Virus record (IMG/VR): IMGVR_UViG_3300032753_000204
Location: 1-20,822 of that record
Origin: a virus
Strand: one strand, 5' to 3'
DNA: 20,822 bases
Shown: piece by piece, positions 15,219 through 20,822 of the stretch
How positions within the stretch are numbered: position 1 is the stretch's first letter
Layout: every line of letters begins with the position of its first letter
The notes under the pieces: generated by a model
The model's database searches: none
The model's input: only the letters and a program-made list of their open reading frames with translations
What the model was told of the DNA's origin: nothing
Made by a program: the position numbers and the translations under genes

Positions 15219-15228
15219 GTCTTAACTC

Positions 15229-16008
15229 TTAACCCATCACCAATTCGGCTTGACGGGTAACGAAGTTGCTGTAATTCGGGTCCGTCGTGACCAGATTGTA
15301 GATCGTGGCTTCGAAGGGCAGATTCGCATAAGCCTTCGTGTCCGCCTTGAGGGTGAAACCCTTCGTGATGCGAACCTTCGGCAGGTTGACACGAATCAAG
15401 GTGCCGTCCGAGAGGGTGCTGACGGCGGCAGCCGACAAGTAAGGCTGAGCAGCCGTGGAGGCCAAGTCCAAGTTGGTGGCCAAACGGACGGTCGCGCCCG
15501 ACTGGAGGTTGTCGGGGATGCCGAACGTCAGGGTCAAGGTGTTGGTTGCGACCGAGGCGATCTTGTCAACGAAGATCTCTTCATTGGTCGCGCCCTGGAC
15601 GATGATCCAGCTATTGGCGACGAGTCCCGTCGCCGACACGACAGCCAGAGTCATATCCGGGGAGGCATATGTACCTGTGACAGCTCCCGAGGTCGTCGTG
15701 ACAACGGGAGAGCTGGTCAGCGCCGCGCCGTTCATGCCGAGGCCGAAGGCGATATTCTTGGCGGTGTATTCGAACACTTCCCAAGAGGCCTTCAACTGCG
15801 ACTTGTTCATGGTGCTGGACACGATCTGGTTCTGAACGCCCTGCGTCAGTTCCACGTAACCGACATCATAGGACAGGCTGAAGTTCTTCACCAAGCCAAG
15901 TAAATGAGTCGCGGGATTCAGTTTGTAGAGGTCGGCTTGGGGGCCAAGATAGATGGACGCTTCCGACAGGAAGAACGAACCAGTTTTTGCACTACCGAAA
16001 TCAGCCAT
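15229..16008 (-). CDS. Major tail protein (tail tube)
   Basis: This 259-residue protein lies between the tail terminator-like gene and the tail chaperones, the place of the tube subunit. The N-terminal part ('TGSFFLSEASIYLG', 'KNFSLSYDVGYVELTQGVQN') and the C-terminal part ('VRITKGFTLKADTKAYANLP', 'FEATIYNLVT') form the beta-sandwich core expected of tube proteins. Residues ~105-185 look like an inserted beta domain ('MTLAVVSATGLVANSWIIVQ', 'EEIFVDKI', 'LTLTFGIPDN') that may sit on the outside of the tube. CGGAG lies 7 nt before the ATG. The gene has its own upstream intergenic region, and a terminator follows, in keeping with high expression. Confidence 0.82.
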   Translation of the reverse strand: MADFGSAKTGSFFLSEASIYLGPQADLYKLNPATHLLGLVKNFSLSYDVGYVELTQGVQNQIVSSTMNKSQLKASWEVFEYTAKNIAFGLGMNGAALTSSPVVTTTSGAVTGTYASPDMTLAVVSATGLVANSWIIVQGATNEEIFVDKIASVATNTLTLTFGIPDNLQSGATVRLATNLDLASTAAQPYLSAAAVSTLSDGTLIRVNLPKVRITKGFTLKADTKAYANLPFEATIYNLVTTDPNYSNFVTRQAELVMG

Positions 16009-16042
16009 ATTATTTCTCCGAAGGCGGAATAAATTCTGTGGC

Positions 16043-16071
16043 TTGATTTATAAAATAATCCGAAGTACATT
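16043..16071 (+). promoter_or_regulatory. Candidate sigma-70-type promoter for the Arc-like gene
   Basis: The plus strand has TTGATT (16043-16048), a 17-nt spacer and TACATT (16066-16071), matching four of six bases of each consensus hexamer, 29 nt before the ATG of the Arc-like gene. On the minus strand the same region holds TTTTATAAATC, which could serve the tail tube gene. Neither is proven. Confidence 0.35.
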
Positions 16072-16078
16072 TGGTCTA

Positions 16079-16089
16079 GTAGTTTCTAC
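16079..16089. promoter_or_regulatory. Small palindrome GTAG-TTT-CTAC, possible operator
   Basis: This 4-bp inverted repeat lies at the expected transcription start of the Arc-like gene, where an autoregulating repressor could bind. It is short, and such palindromes occur by chance. Confidence 0.22.
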
Positions 16090-16100
16090 GAGTTTTTAAC

Positions 16101-16289
16101 ATGGACCTCAGAAGCAAGTCTCTTTCACTCCCCAATGATTTGATCAAGCTGATCGAATACAGGGCAGCACAGAACAGCCGCTCCTTTAGTGGTGAGGTTG
16201 TTCACCTCCTTCGCATGATCTTAAGGATCAATAGAGACGTGGAGGTCGAGCAGTTTAAAGTGCTGGTTTCCGGTCCCCGTGGAGATTGA
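16101..16289 (+). CDS. Arc-like ribbon-helix-helix DNA-binding protein
   Basis: This 62-residue protein matches Arc-type repressors. The strand 'SKSLSLP' is followed by helix 1 'NDLIKLIEYRAAQNSR', the turn 'SFSGEV' and helix 2 'VVHLLRMILRI' (compare the Arc pattern 'RLPxELxxxLxxxAxxxGRSxxxEIVxxL'). Such proteins dimerise and place the beta ribbon in the DNA major groove to repress transcription. The gene runs on the plus strand, against the structural operon. Its 3' end overlaps the tail terminator-like gene by 35 nt, and its upstream region is shared with the tail tube gene. It may regulate itself and the late genes, but the targets are inferred. Confidence 0.8.
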   Translation: MDLRSKSLSLPNDLIKLIEYRAAQNSRSFSGEVVHLLRMILRINRDVEVEQFKVLVSGPRGD

Positions 16290-16689
16290 CAATCATATTC
16301 TGGAAGGTCCTTGCTGGAGACCTATGCACCGGAAGGATTGTCGTACCACCTCCCACGATGAAGTTCCCTAAGATGAGACCGCTGGTTGCGTCCAGATAGG
16401 GAATCTTCTGCGTTGGCTGACAGAGCGTAAAGAGTTGATCCAGGATATCTCGGTGATCAAACATGGAGGTGTCATCCACTGTGGTCACAGTGAACATCAC
16501 CTTCACATCCATCGTGATCGGCCCTGAATCGACAGTGAAGCCTCGCATCCCCAAGATATTTTCAAAGGGAAGTGCATCCAATGTAACGAACTGGTCGAAG
16601 TCATAGAAGACTACGTTGTAAGGAAGCGTCCCTATGAAGCCCTGCAAGAAGTTCGAGAGCGATGCATAGATATTATTGTACTCAGCCAT
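16255..16689 (-). CDS. Tail terminator-like protein
   Basis: This 144-residue protein is placed between a gp10-like neck protein and the tail tube gene, the usual site of the tail terminator (lambda U position). 'NNIYASLSNFLQGFIG' is a first helix. The strands 'NVVFYDFDQFV', 'ITMDVKVMFTVTTVDD' and the helix 'DHRDILDQLFTLC' then fit the alpha/beta fold of that family. It should cap the tube when the tape measure length is reached and join the tail to the head. AAGGTGGG lies before the ATG, and there is 1 nt between it and the preceding gene's stop. Homology by sequence alone is not certain. Confidence 0.65.
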   Translation of the reverse strand: MAEYNNIYASLSNFLQGFIGTLPYNVVFYDFDQFVTLDALPFENILGMRGFTVDSGPITMDVKVMFTVTTVDDTSMFDHRDILDQLFTLCQPTQKIPYLDATSGLILGNFIVGGGTTILPVHRSPARTFQNMIVNLHGDRKPAL

Positions 16690-16690
16690 T

Positions 16691-17392
16691 CTACACCCAC
16701 CTTATTGGGAAACCTGCCTCTTGCAAGGCTTCCGTTACTTTCTTACCAATTCGGTCAGAGATGAAATACACAATCGTGGGAAGCATCAAGGGACGTAAAG
16801 GTCCACCACCATGACCTTTGCCGTTGCTCAAGTTCATCAGCTTGTCGAAGCCTCGGGAGAGTTCCTGATCCATGTACTGGGCGAGGCCAACATTCGAGGT
16901 GGTACTCCACCCAGTGCCTGAGATCAGGTTGGAGACGTTTGAGTAAGGCTTCAGACTTATGGTGAAGCCTTGAGCATCCTCGGGAAGCTTAAAACTCAGA
17001 CCCTCCGTAGCCTTGGAATTCTTCTTGAGCGTGACAGTCGTGAAGCCCAGGAACTCCAAGGCGACTTCCCCTGGAGCGAGCCTCCCGAACTCTGCTCTCA
17101 TCTCGCCGGTCTTTTCGAAGTATCCCGAGTTCCCCCACTTCTTGTCCTTGTACCTGACGTACTTCTCATTGAGCTTCGCCCAGGAAACGTACTGTCCCAA
17201 AGTTGGTGGGAGTGTCGATGACCCAAGAACATTGGTCACGAGGTAATCGAAGATCTTCGCCGCTTCCTCGTCGGCAGCCTTGGCGGCGATCTCCGCGATC
17301 TGCTCTTTCCGGTCATTGTAGGCTGTTGTGATCGCGTTCCCAATAAGACGGTAAACGGCGGATTTATCCAGCCTTGCGGATAAGCCAGCCAT
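16691..17392 (-). CDS. Neck / tail completion protein (HK97 gp10-like)
   Basis: This 233-residue protein is probably the joining protein that precedes the tail terminator. N-terminal helices (about 5-55, 'EIAAKAADEEAAKIFDYLV') are followed by 'YVSWAKLNEKYVRYKDKKWG', a tail-completion-like segment with the pattern W..LN..Y...K. A beta-rich middle (100-155) and a C-terminal 'DRIGKKVTEALQEAGFPIRW' complete it. The gene starts next to the stop of the preceding gene, with AGAGGTGG upstream. It is somewhat longer than typical gp10 proteins (~120-170 residues), so the family call is moderate. Confidence 0.62.
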   Translation of the reverse strand: MAGLSARLDKSAVYRLIGNAITTAYNDRKEQIAEIAAKAADEEAAKIFDYLVTNVLGSSTLPPTLGQYVSWAKLNEKYVRYKDKKWGNSGYFEKTGEMRAEFGRLAPGEVALEFLGFTTVTLKKNSKATEGLSFKLPEDAQGFTISLKPYSNVSNLISGTGWSTTSNVGLAQYMDQELSRGFDKLMNLSNGKGHGGGPLRPLMLPTIVYFISDRIGKKVTEALQEAGFPIRWV

Positions 17393-17953
17393 TTATGCCA
17401 CCTCTGAGATGAAGATCCCCAGAGCGGTCTCAGAACGTCGAACCGTGTAATGCCTTCCAGAGCCATCCATGAGGGTGACACGATCATTGAGGAGCAACTG
17501 CTGCCCAGTCAGGACCCTATACCGGCTCAAGGCGGTCAGAGAGTTCAAATCCTGCGAGACCAGTTCCAGTGTTGACCAAATGGTGCCCAATTGGACCAAT
17601 TGGGAAGACCTGTTCAGATTGGTGACAGGATCAATCACAGTGGTGGTCCTCGACCAGGATAGTTGGATATCCAAGTCGAACAGCTTGAAGACGTTCTGGA
17701 ACTCCCCACCAGGGTTGCTGTCCGCGCCTCCCCAGGCTGTCAGCATCTTCCGGCCAGCAGAATTTGTGAGTACCTGTCCGACCTGGACACCTGAGTCCGG
17801 GTGACAGAGCAGCAACCGTCTTGGTGTGAAATAGGTCGTGGCTCCTCGACCTGCGTTCTCAGGCATTGGCATCAACTGGCCATAGACATGCTCGCCGGTT
17901 AAGGTTGTCAGCCTCTCCCTAAAGCGTCTTCCGATTTGATCCAGATCAGGCAT
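17393..17953 (-). CDS. Head closure / head-tail joining protein
   Basis: This 186-residue protein lies second after the adaptor-like gene. 'DQIGRRFRERLTTLTGEHVY' is a helix, and the rest is mainly beta ('VFKLFDLDIQLSWSRTT', 'YRVLTGQQLLLNDRVTLMDG', 'HYTVRRSETALGIFISEV'). The C-terminal strands with 'LLLNDRVTLMDGSGRHYTV' fit the small beta-barrel of head closure proteins that plug the portal-adaptor ring after packaging. The gene overlaps its upstream neighbour by 8 nt and has no clear ribosome binding site, so it is probably translationally coupled. The role is inferred mainly from order and fold pattern. Confidence 0.58.
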   Translation of the reverse strand: MPDLDQIGRRFRERLTTLTGEHVYGQLMPMPENAGRGATTYFTPRRLLLCHPDSGVQVGQVLTNSAGRKMLTAWGGADSNPGGEFQNVFKLFDLDIQLSWSRTTTVIDPVTNLNRSSQLVQLGTIWSTLELVSQDLNSLTALSRYRVLTGQQLLLNDRVTLMDGSGRHYTVRRSETALGIFISEVA

Positions 17954-18692
17954 AGGGTCTGGGCACCATCAAGGCACCATAAGGACCTCCGATGACATCC
18001 ATGCGGTTTCCCTTGACCAACATGGTGGGGTACGTCGGCGTGATCCCGGTGATGTTGAGAATGGCTTCCTCCAACAGTCCGACGATCTTGTCATGGAGAT
18101 CATCGAAGTCCACATGTGAAAACCGTTCGTAGGAAGACGTGCCAACAGCTTCTTTCCTTAGCGCCCGAAGCGGCGCTGACGGGAGCAGATCGAAGGCTGC
18201 TCTGTAGGCAAGAGCATCATTGGCATACTTGGCCTTGATGGTCCCGGAGGACAAGGCGTCGGAGAGAACAGTACCTCCCAATTGGTTGTCCAAGATGAGG
18301 TAGGATTCGTAGAAGTCGATGGCTTCGTCCGGGAGTTCCGTCCTTGAAAAGGCGAACAACGTCCGAACATCATCAGGCGAGGCCGTGATGTTGAGCCAGT
18401 CGGCGATGCGATAGGCTTGTGTGATCTGGTAAGGATATCCGTTGACGAAGAACTTCAGGATCGCAGTTCTCAGCTCCGTCTTCAGAACCTTGGTGTTGTA
18501 GCTGGCGTCGATGTTGACGAAGGCGTCGGTGCCCACGTTGCTTAAGGCAACGTCAGTCTGAGCCGAGATGAGGGCTCCCAAGTTGTCTCTGAGGGAATAT
18601 GTGACTGTCCCCGCATCAGGGGTGGCGTATTCCCCATTCACGAGAATGGGGAACACCAAGGTCACTGCGTCTCCTGCGGTGACCGTCAGCAT
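17946..18692 (-). CDS. Head-tail adaptor-like protein with N-terminal beta-sandwich
   Basis: This 248-residue protein has two parts. Residues 1-95 form strands ('LTVTAGDAVTLVFPILVNGE', 'GTVTYSLRDNLGAL', 'LKFFVNGYPYQITQAYRIAD') like an Ig-type sandwich. Residues 105-225 are helical ('SPDDVRTLFAFSRTELPDEA', 'DFYESYLILD', 'ALAYRAAFDLLPSAPLRALR', 'DDLHDKIVGLLEEAILNITG'), which resembles the helical adaptor that binds the portal. It begins 2 nt after the preceding stop. The first gene after the capsid block is where adaptors are found. The extra N-terminal sandwich is less usual. Function is inferred. Confidence 0.58.
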   Translation of the reverse strand: MLTVTAGDAVTLVFPILVNGEYATPDAGTVTYSLRDNLGALISAQTDVALSNVGTDAFVNIDASYNTKVLKTELRTAILKFFVNGYPYQITQAYRIADWLNITASPDDVRTLFAFSRTELPDEAIDFYESYLILDNQLGGTVLSDALSSGTIKAKYANDALAYRAAFDLLPSAPLRALRKEAVGTSSYERFSHVDFDDLHDKIVGLLEEAILNITGITPTYPTMLVKGNRMDVIGGPYGALMVPRPYA

Positions 18693-18694
18693 GA

Positions 18695-19018
18695 TTAACG
18701 AGCCTTGCTCTTGCGAACCTGAGCTTCAGTGGGTTCATCCTCGGCGCGAGGAACTACCGGCTGGGTTGAGAAAGCCGATGCGAAGCTCGCAATCGCCAAT
18801 TCCCGATCACCCTCGGACTCGCCCAGGTATTTGACGAACTCAGCGTCCGTGGCCTCGTCGTTCAGATCCGCAATCAAGATACGAAGCTGAGAGTTCCCCA
18901 GGTGCCGTTGGAGCGAATGGTTCATCACCACCACAGCAGGGCGAAAGGCCGGGAGGTGTTGCAGTTTTTCATCCTGCAATTGGAAGTCTCCAGTAGTTTC
19001 AGCCAGAACTTTTGGCAT
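18695..19018 (-). CDS. Small protein of unknown function following the capsid gene
   Basis: This 107-residue protein has no family I recognise. The centre has strand-helix alternation ('FRPAVVVMNHSLQRHLGNSQ', 'LRILIADLNDEATDAEFVKY', 'ELAIASFASAF'), and the last ~20 residues are charged and probably disordered ('PRAEDEPTEAQVRKSKAR'). Its place between the capsid and adaptor genes points to a head or connector role. The ribosome binding site is the extended motif CTTCTGGAGG with a 10-nt spacer. The 19 nt ending 2 nt before the ATG are perfectly complementary to the hairpin loop element at 15194-15218, so its translation may be controlled. Confidence 0.75.
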   Translation of the reverse strand: MPKVLAETTGDFQLQDEKLQHLPAFRPAVVVMNHSLQRHLGNSQLRILIADLNDEATDAEFVKYLGESEGDRELAIASFASAFSTQPVVPRAEDEPTEAQVRKSKAR

Positions 19019-19020
19019 TT

Positions 19021-19039
19021 AAGGCATTCCTCCAGAAGC
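19021..19039 (-). repeat. 19-nt ribosome binding region shared (inverted) with 15200-15218
   Basis: The minus strand reads GCTTCTGGAGGAATGCCTT and ends 2 nt before the ATG of the 107-aa gene. It contains GGAGG (19029-19033). The identical plus-strand copy lies about 3.8 kb away in the 3' region of the tail tube gene. Confidence 0.9.
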
Positions 19040-19042
19040 TCA

Positions 19043-19069
19043 AGTCGAGGCAGCTTCTCTGCCTCGACT
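19043..19069 (-). terminator. Hairpin after the capsid gene (attenuator or mRNA-stabilising stem)
   Basis: There is a perfect 11-bp stem (19043-19053 with 19059-19069, AGTCGAGGCAG / CTGCCTCGACT) with a 5-nt loop. On the minus strand the loop is AGAAG and the stem is followed by TGAGCTTCTGG, not a U-run, so it is not a full Rho-independent terminator. It probably protects the capsid mRNA 3' end or reduces read-through. The AGAAG loop is complementary to the CTTCT just downstream, next to the ribosome binding site of the following gene. Confidence 0.65.
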
Positions 19070-19083
19070 CGATCACCTTATAA

Positions 19084-20301
19084 CTACGACGTAAAGTCGA
19101 TGATCTGACGGGCGTTGGCAAACACCAGCTTGTAGCCTGTGTTTTCCGTCCTGAAGTATTGAATCGCCTGATTGCGAATCGAACGCTCGGACTCCGCAAT
19201 CTGCGAACCCGACTCGACCAACTCTTCCAAGCATTCCGGCTTGGTCAAGCCAATCAACTGACCATTCGGGACCGTCGAGCTGATCACGAACTGAACACCG
19301 TTCAGCAGGATCGGCAGGTTCTGCTTCAGGTTCGGAGCAGCCGAGCCCAGGTGATCCATCTGGTACTGAGCTTCAGAAGTCTGAGTGCTCAAGGTCGGAG
19401 TGAACAACAGCAACCAATCGCAGTACATGCTGTAGTTACCGATCACGGTGTCCACCGGCCACATGGCAGCCGCACGGTTGACCAGCCAACCCAGGAGGGC
19501 CTTGTAGTTGATCGAGCCATTGGCGGTGTAGCCCGAGGTGTAGCCGTAGGGCAACTGGCTGCTCGAGGAGACCGTGGTGGCGGCGGCGTTGACGCCATCG
19601 CCGTTGATCAGGATGCTGGTCGCGGCCTTGACCTTCGACAGTTCGAGCTGACGCTCGACACGGGCGGCGAACGGGGTCAACACGTCCAACATGGCACGAC
19701 GAGCGAACTCATACGAGAACTCGTAACCCGAACCGTGTTTGAAGATCTTGACCGATTGTTCGCTGGTGGAAACTTGACGAACGGGGATGTTCGCAAATTC
19801 CGCAATGGTCGAGGTCTGACGAGCCGACGTGTCGTCTTCGACGAAGGTCGTGATCAATTCGTTGCCCGAGATCGGACGGCTGTTACCGACCATGGGGGCA
19901 ACAAATTCGATCAGGTTGATGCGGTTCTTCCAGCGTAGCATCGTGTCGATGACAGGCGGGAACAAAGCGCGGGTGCCGTCGTAGGTGACGAAGGTGTCGG
20001 CGGCGGCTTGCAGCACGGCACCGTTGGCGAAGTCGTCCTTCACGGGCAAGCCCAGGTAAGCGAACGAAGCCTCGAGACCGTCCAAGCCTTCGAACTGCAC
20101 GGGCTTCTCAGCCAAGCGGGGATCGATGGACAGCTTCAGGTAGTCGGCAATGCCGATGCCGTAGGCACGGGCGTCTTCGCACAAAGCCAAACCGGCGTTG
20201 CGCGACTCATCCCGACTCTTGCTCAACAGACCAGCCAGGACCTGCTCAGGAGCCCTACGATTGCGAGCCAGCTCGCAGATGTCTTTGGTAACAGCAGACA
20301 T
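19084..20301 (-). CDS. Major capsid protein (HK97-like fold)
   Basis: This 405-residue protein is the main shell subunit. Residues ~1-75 are helical and charged ('KDICELARNRRAPEQVLAGL', 'DESRNAGLALCEDARAYGIG'), like a scaffold-type delta domain that is often removed on maturation. 'RISFYEFA'-type residues appear as 'HGSGYEFSYEFARRAMLDVL' (spine helix region), followed by 'ARVERQLELSKVKAATSILI', 'GWLVNRAAAMWPVDTVI' and 'YCDWLLLFTP'. The C-terminal 'QIAESERSIRNQAIQYFRTE' and 'KLVFANARQIIDF' is a strong capsid P-domain/A-domain signature. GGAGA lies 9 nt before the ATG. The preceding gene is a decoration-like protein and a hairpin follows the stop. Confidence 0.92.
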   Translation of the reverse strand: MSAVTKDICELARNRRAPEQVLAGLLSKSRDESRNAGLALCEDARAYGIGIADYLKLSIDPRLAEKPVQFEGLDGLEASFAYLGLPVKDDFANGAVLQAAADTFVTYDGTRALFPPVIDTMLRWKNRINLIEFVAPMVGNSRPISGNELITTFVEDDTSARQTSTIAEFANIPVRQVSTSEQSVKIFKHGSGYEFSYEFARRAMLDVLTPFAARVERQLELSKVKAATSILINGDGVNAAATTVSSSSQLPYGYTSGYTANGSINYKALLGWLVNRAAAMWPVDTVIGNYSMYCDWLLLFTPTLSTQTSEAQYQMDHLGSAAPNLKQNLPILLNGVQFVISSTVPNGQLIGLTKPECLEELVESGSQIAESERSIRNQAIQYFRTENTGYKLVFANARQIIDFTS

Positions 20302-20314
20302 GCTAATGTTCTCC

Positions 20315-20822
20315 TTACTTCAGCAGGACAATGGCATAGTTCTGAGTGCTGCCCGAGGCCAGCGTATCAGTGCCAATGGAGGTTACGATATTCTGCTTGG
20401 GCAGATTCGCGGCGGTGGCGACCAAGGACGTTGCCGTCATGGCGGCAATCGTCTGGACATAGCCGGGGTAGGTCGTGTGACCGGTGACGGTGTCACCGAT
20501 GGCGACCGTCGCACCCGTGGCGACTTTCATCTTGACGCCGCCTTGGGTGCGGACGGTCACAACCATCACGCCTTCCGAGACACGGTTTTCGATGCGCTCG
20601 ATGCGGCCCAGGATGTAATCACCCGTGTGGGCCAATTTGACTTGCGTGTCAGCCGAGGTGTCCAACGTGACCGCCAAGCCGACAGGATCGACTTGACCGT
20701 TGACCCAGCCGTAGCCGGTCATGTTGCTGGTGAACAGGGCCTGGATGTCAGACGCAGCGTTGAAGGTGAAAACGAATTCGTTATCAGCAATCCCTTCGAC
20801 GGTTACGCCCTGACCAATATAG
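20315..20822 (-). CDS. Capsid decoration/cement-like protein (5' end outside window)
   Basis: The open frame continues to the right edge (about 168 codons visible), so the internal ATG at 20722 is not the start. The visible part has beta-rich sequence: 'FVFTFNAASDIQALFTSN', 'LAVTLDTSADTQVKLAHTGD', 'YILGRIERIENRVSEGVMVV', 'VRTQGGVKMKVATGATVAIG'. This resembles capsid cement (DUF2190-like) proteins, whose 'VVxVxxxGxxxxxxGAxVxxGDxV' pattern appears here. It lies directly upstream of the capsid gene (13-nt gap; its stop codon overlaps the capsid gene's ribosome binding site AAGTAAGGAG), the usual place of decoration proteins. The family call is moderate because the N-terminus is missing. Confidence 0.68.
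   Translation of the reverse strand, partial: YIGQGVTVEGIADNEFVFTFNAASDIQALFTSNMTGYGWVNGQVDPVGLAVTLDTSADTQVKLAHTGDYILGRIERIENRVSEGVMVVTVRTQGGVKMKVATGATVAIGDTVTGHTTYPGYVQTIAAMTATSLVATAANLPKQNIVTSIGTDTLASGSTQNYAIVLLK

Larger units (their letters stand above)
15145..15224 (-). ncRNA. Candidate sRNA-like element: anti-SD loop hairpin plus terminator
   Basis: Immediately after the tail tube stop, the minus-strand transcript folds as a 10-bp stem (15184-15193 with 15215-15224) with a 21-nt loop. The loop contains CATTCCTCCAGAAGC, an anti-Shine-Dalgarno sequence. A Rho-independent terminator follows within 2 nt. This is the layout of 3'UTR-derived bacterial small RNAs. AAGGCATTCCTCCAGAAGC is complementary over 19 nt to the ribosome binding site of the 107-aa gene (19021-19039). 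It is complementary over 11 nt to that of the GapR-like gene, and over 9 nt to those of G, I and the 121-aa gene. The structure is seen; RNA production and function are inferred. Confidence 0.5.

Noticed and set aside
16057-16065. 9-mer AATCCGAAG shared by the two intergenic regions (2919-2927 and 16057-16065)
   Set aside because: It is too short to be significant alone, and positions relative to the genes differ.
19019-19027. Minimal ORF ATG-CCT-TAA just before the 107-aa gene start
   Set aside because: Its ATG is only 1 nt from GGAGG, too close for initiation. It is more simply part of the spacer.
1-20822. tRNA genes, CRISPR arrays, insertion sequences, attachment sites
   Set aside because: I saw no cloverleaf-like sequence, regularly spaced repeats, transposase motifs or integrase. 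The window is almost fully covered by phage late genes.

Overview
This window is a late structural, tail and lysis segment of a double-stranded DNA tailed phage (or prophage) with a long, lambda/HK97-like non-contractile tail. The evidence is a colinear run of head-to-tail genes on the minus strand, read from right to left, with tail genes in the lambda order G/GT, H, M, L, K, I, J. The host is probably an alphaproteobacterium. That inference rests mainly on a GapR-like (DUF2312) protein, a family typical of that class. No integrase, repressor, terminase or portal lies in the window, so lifestyle cannot be judged.

Layout on the minus strand, in transcription order: a decoration-like protein cut by the right edge; the major capsid protein; a small unknown protein; four head-tail joining proteins (adaptor-like, head closure-like, gp10-like, tail terminator-like); the tail tube protein; a strong hairpin terminator; tail chaperones G and GT with a -1 frameshift; the tape measure; M-like and L-like minor tail proteins; an NlpC/P60 peptidase and a JAMM-domain protein as two separate genes; tail assembly protein I; and the large J-like central fibre protein. 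Next come a small acidic protein, a ribbon-helix-helix-like protein, a GH24 endolysin, a holin-like protein, a nested Rz/Rz1 spanin pair, a coiled-coil protein, and a tail fibre with a LamG-like domain that runs off the left edge. That last gene has no stop inside the window.

Two small genes run on the plus strand against this operon. One is an Arc-like ribbon-helix-helix protein between the tail terminator and tail tube genes. The other is a 166-residue protein that appears to be two GapR-like domains in tandem, between J and the lysis block. Each has an upstream AT-rich intergenic region and overlaps the 3' end of a minus-strand gene.

The most unusual non-coding feature follows the tail tube gene. 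A hairpin with a 21-nt loop carrying an anti-Shine-Dalgarno sequence is followed directly by a Rho-independent terminator, giving an sRNA-like layout. A 19-nt stretch of it is perfectly complementary to the ribosome binding site of the gene after the capsid gene. Its 9-nt core is complementary to an extended Shine-Dalgarno motif (CTTCTGGAG) found in front of several other genes here. Together with a second hairpin after the capsid gene, this suggests post-transcriptional control of late gene expression.
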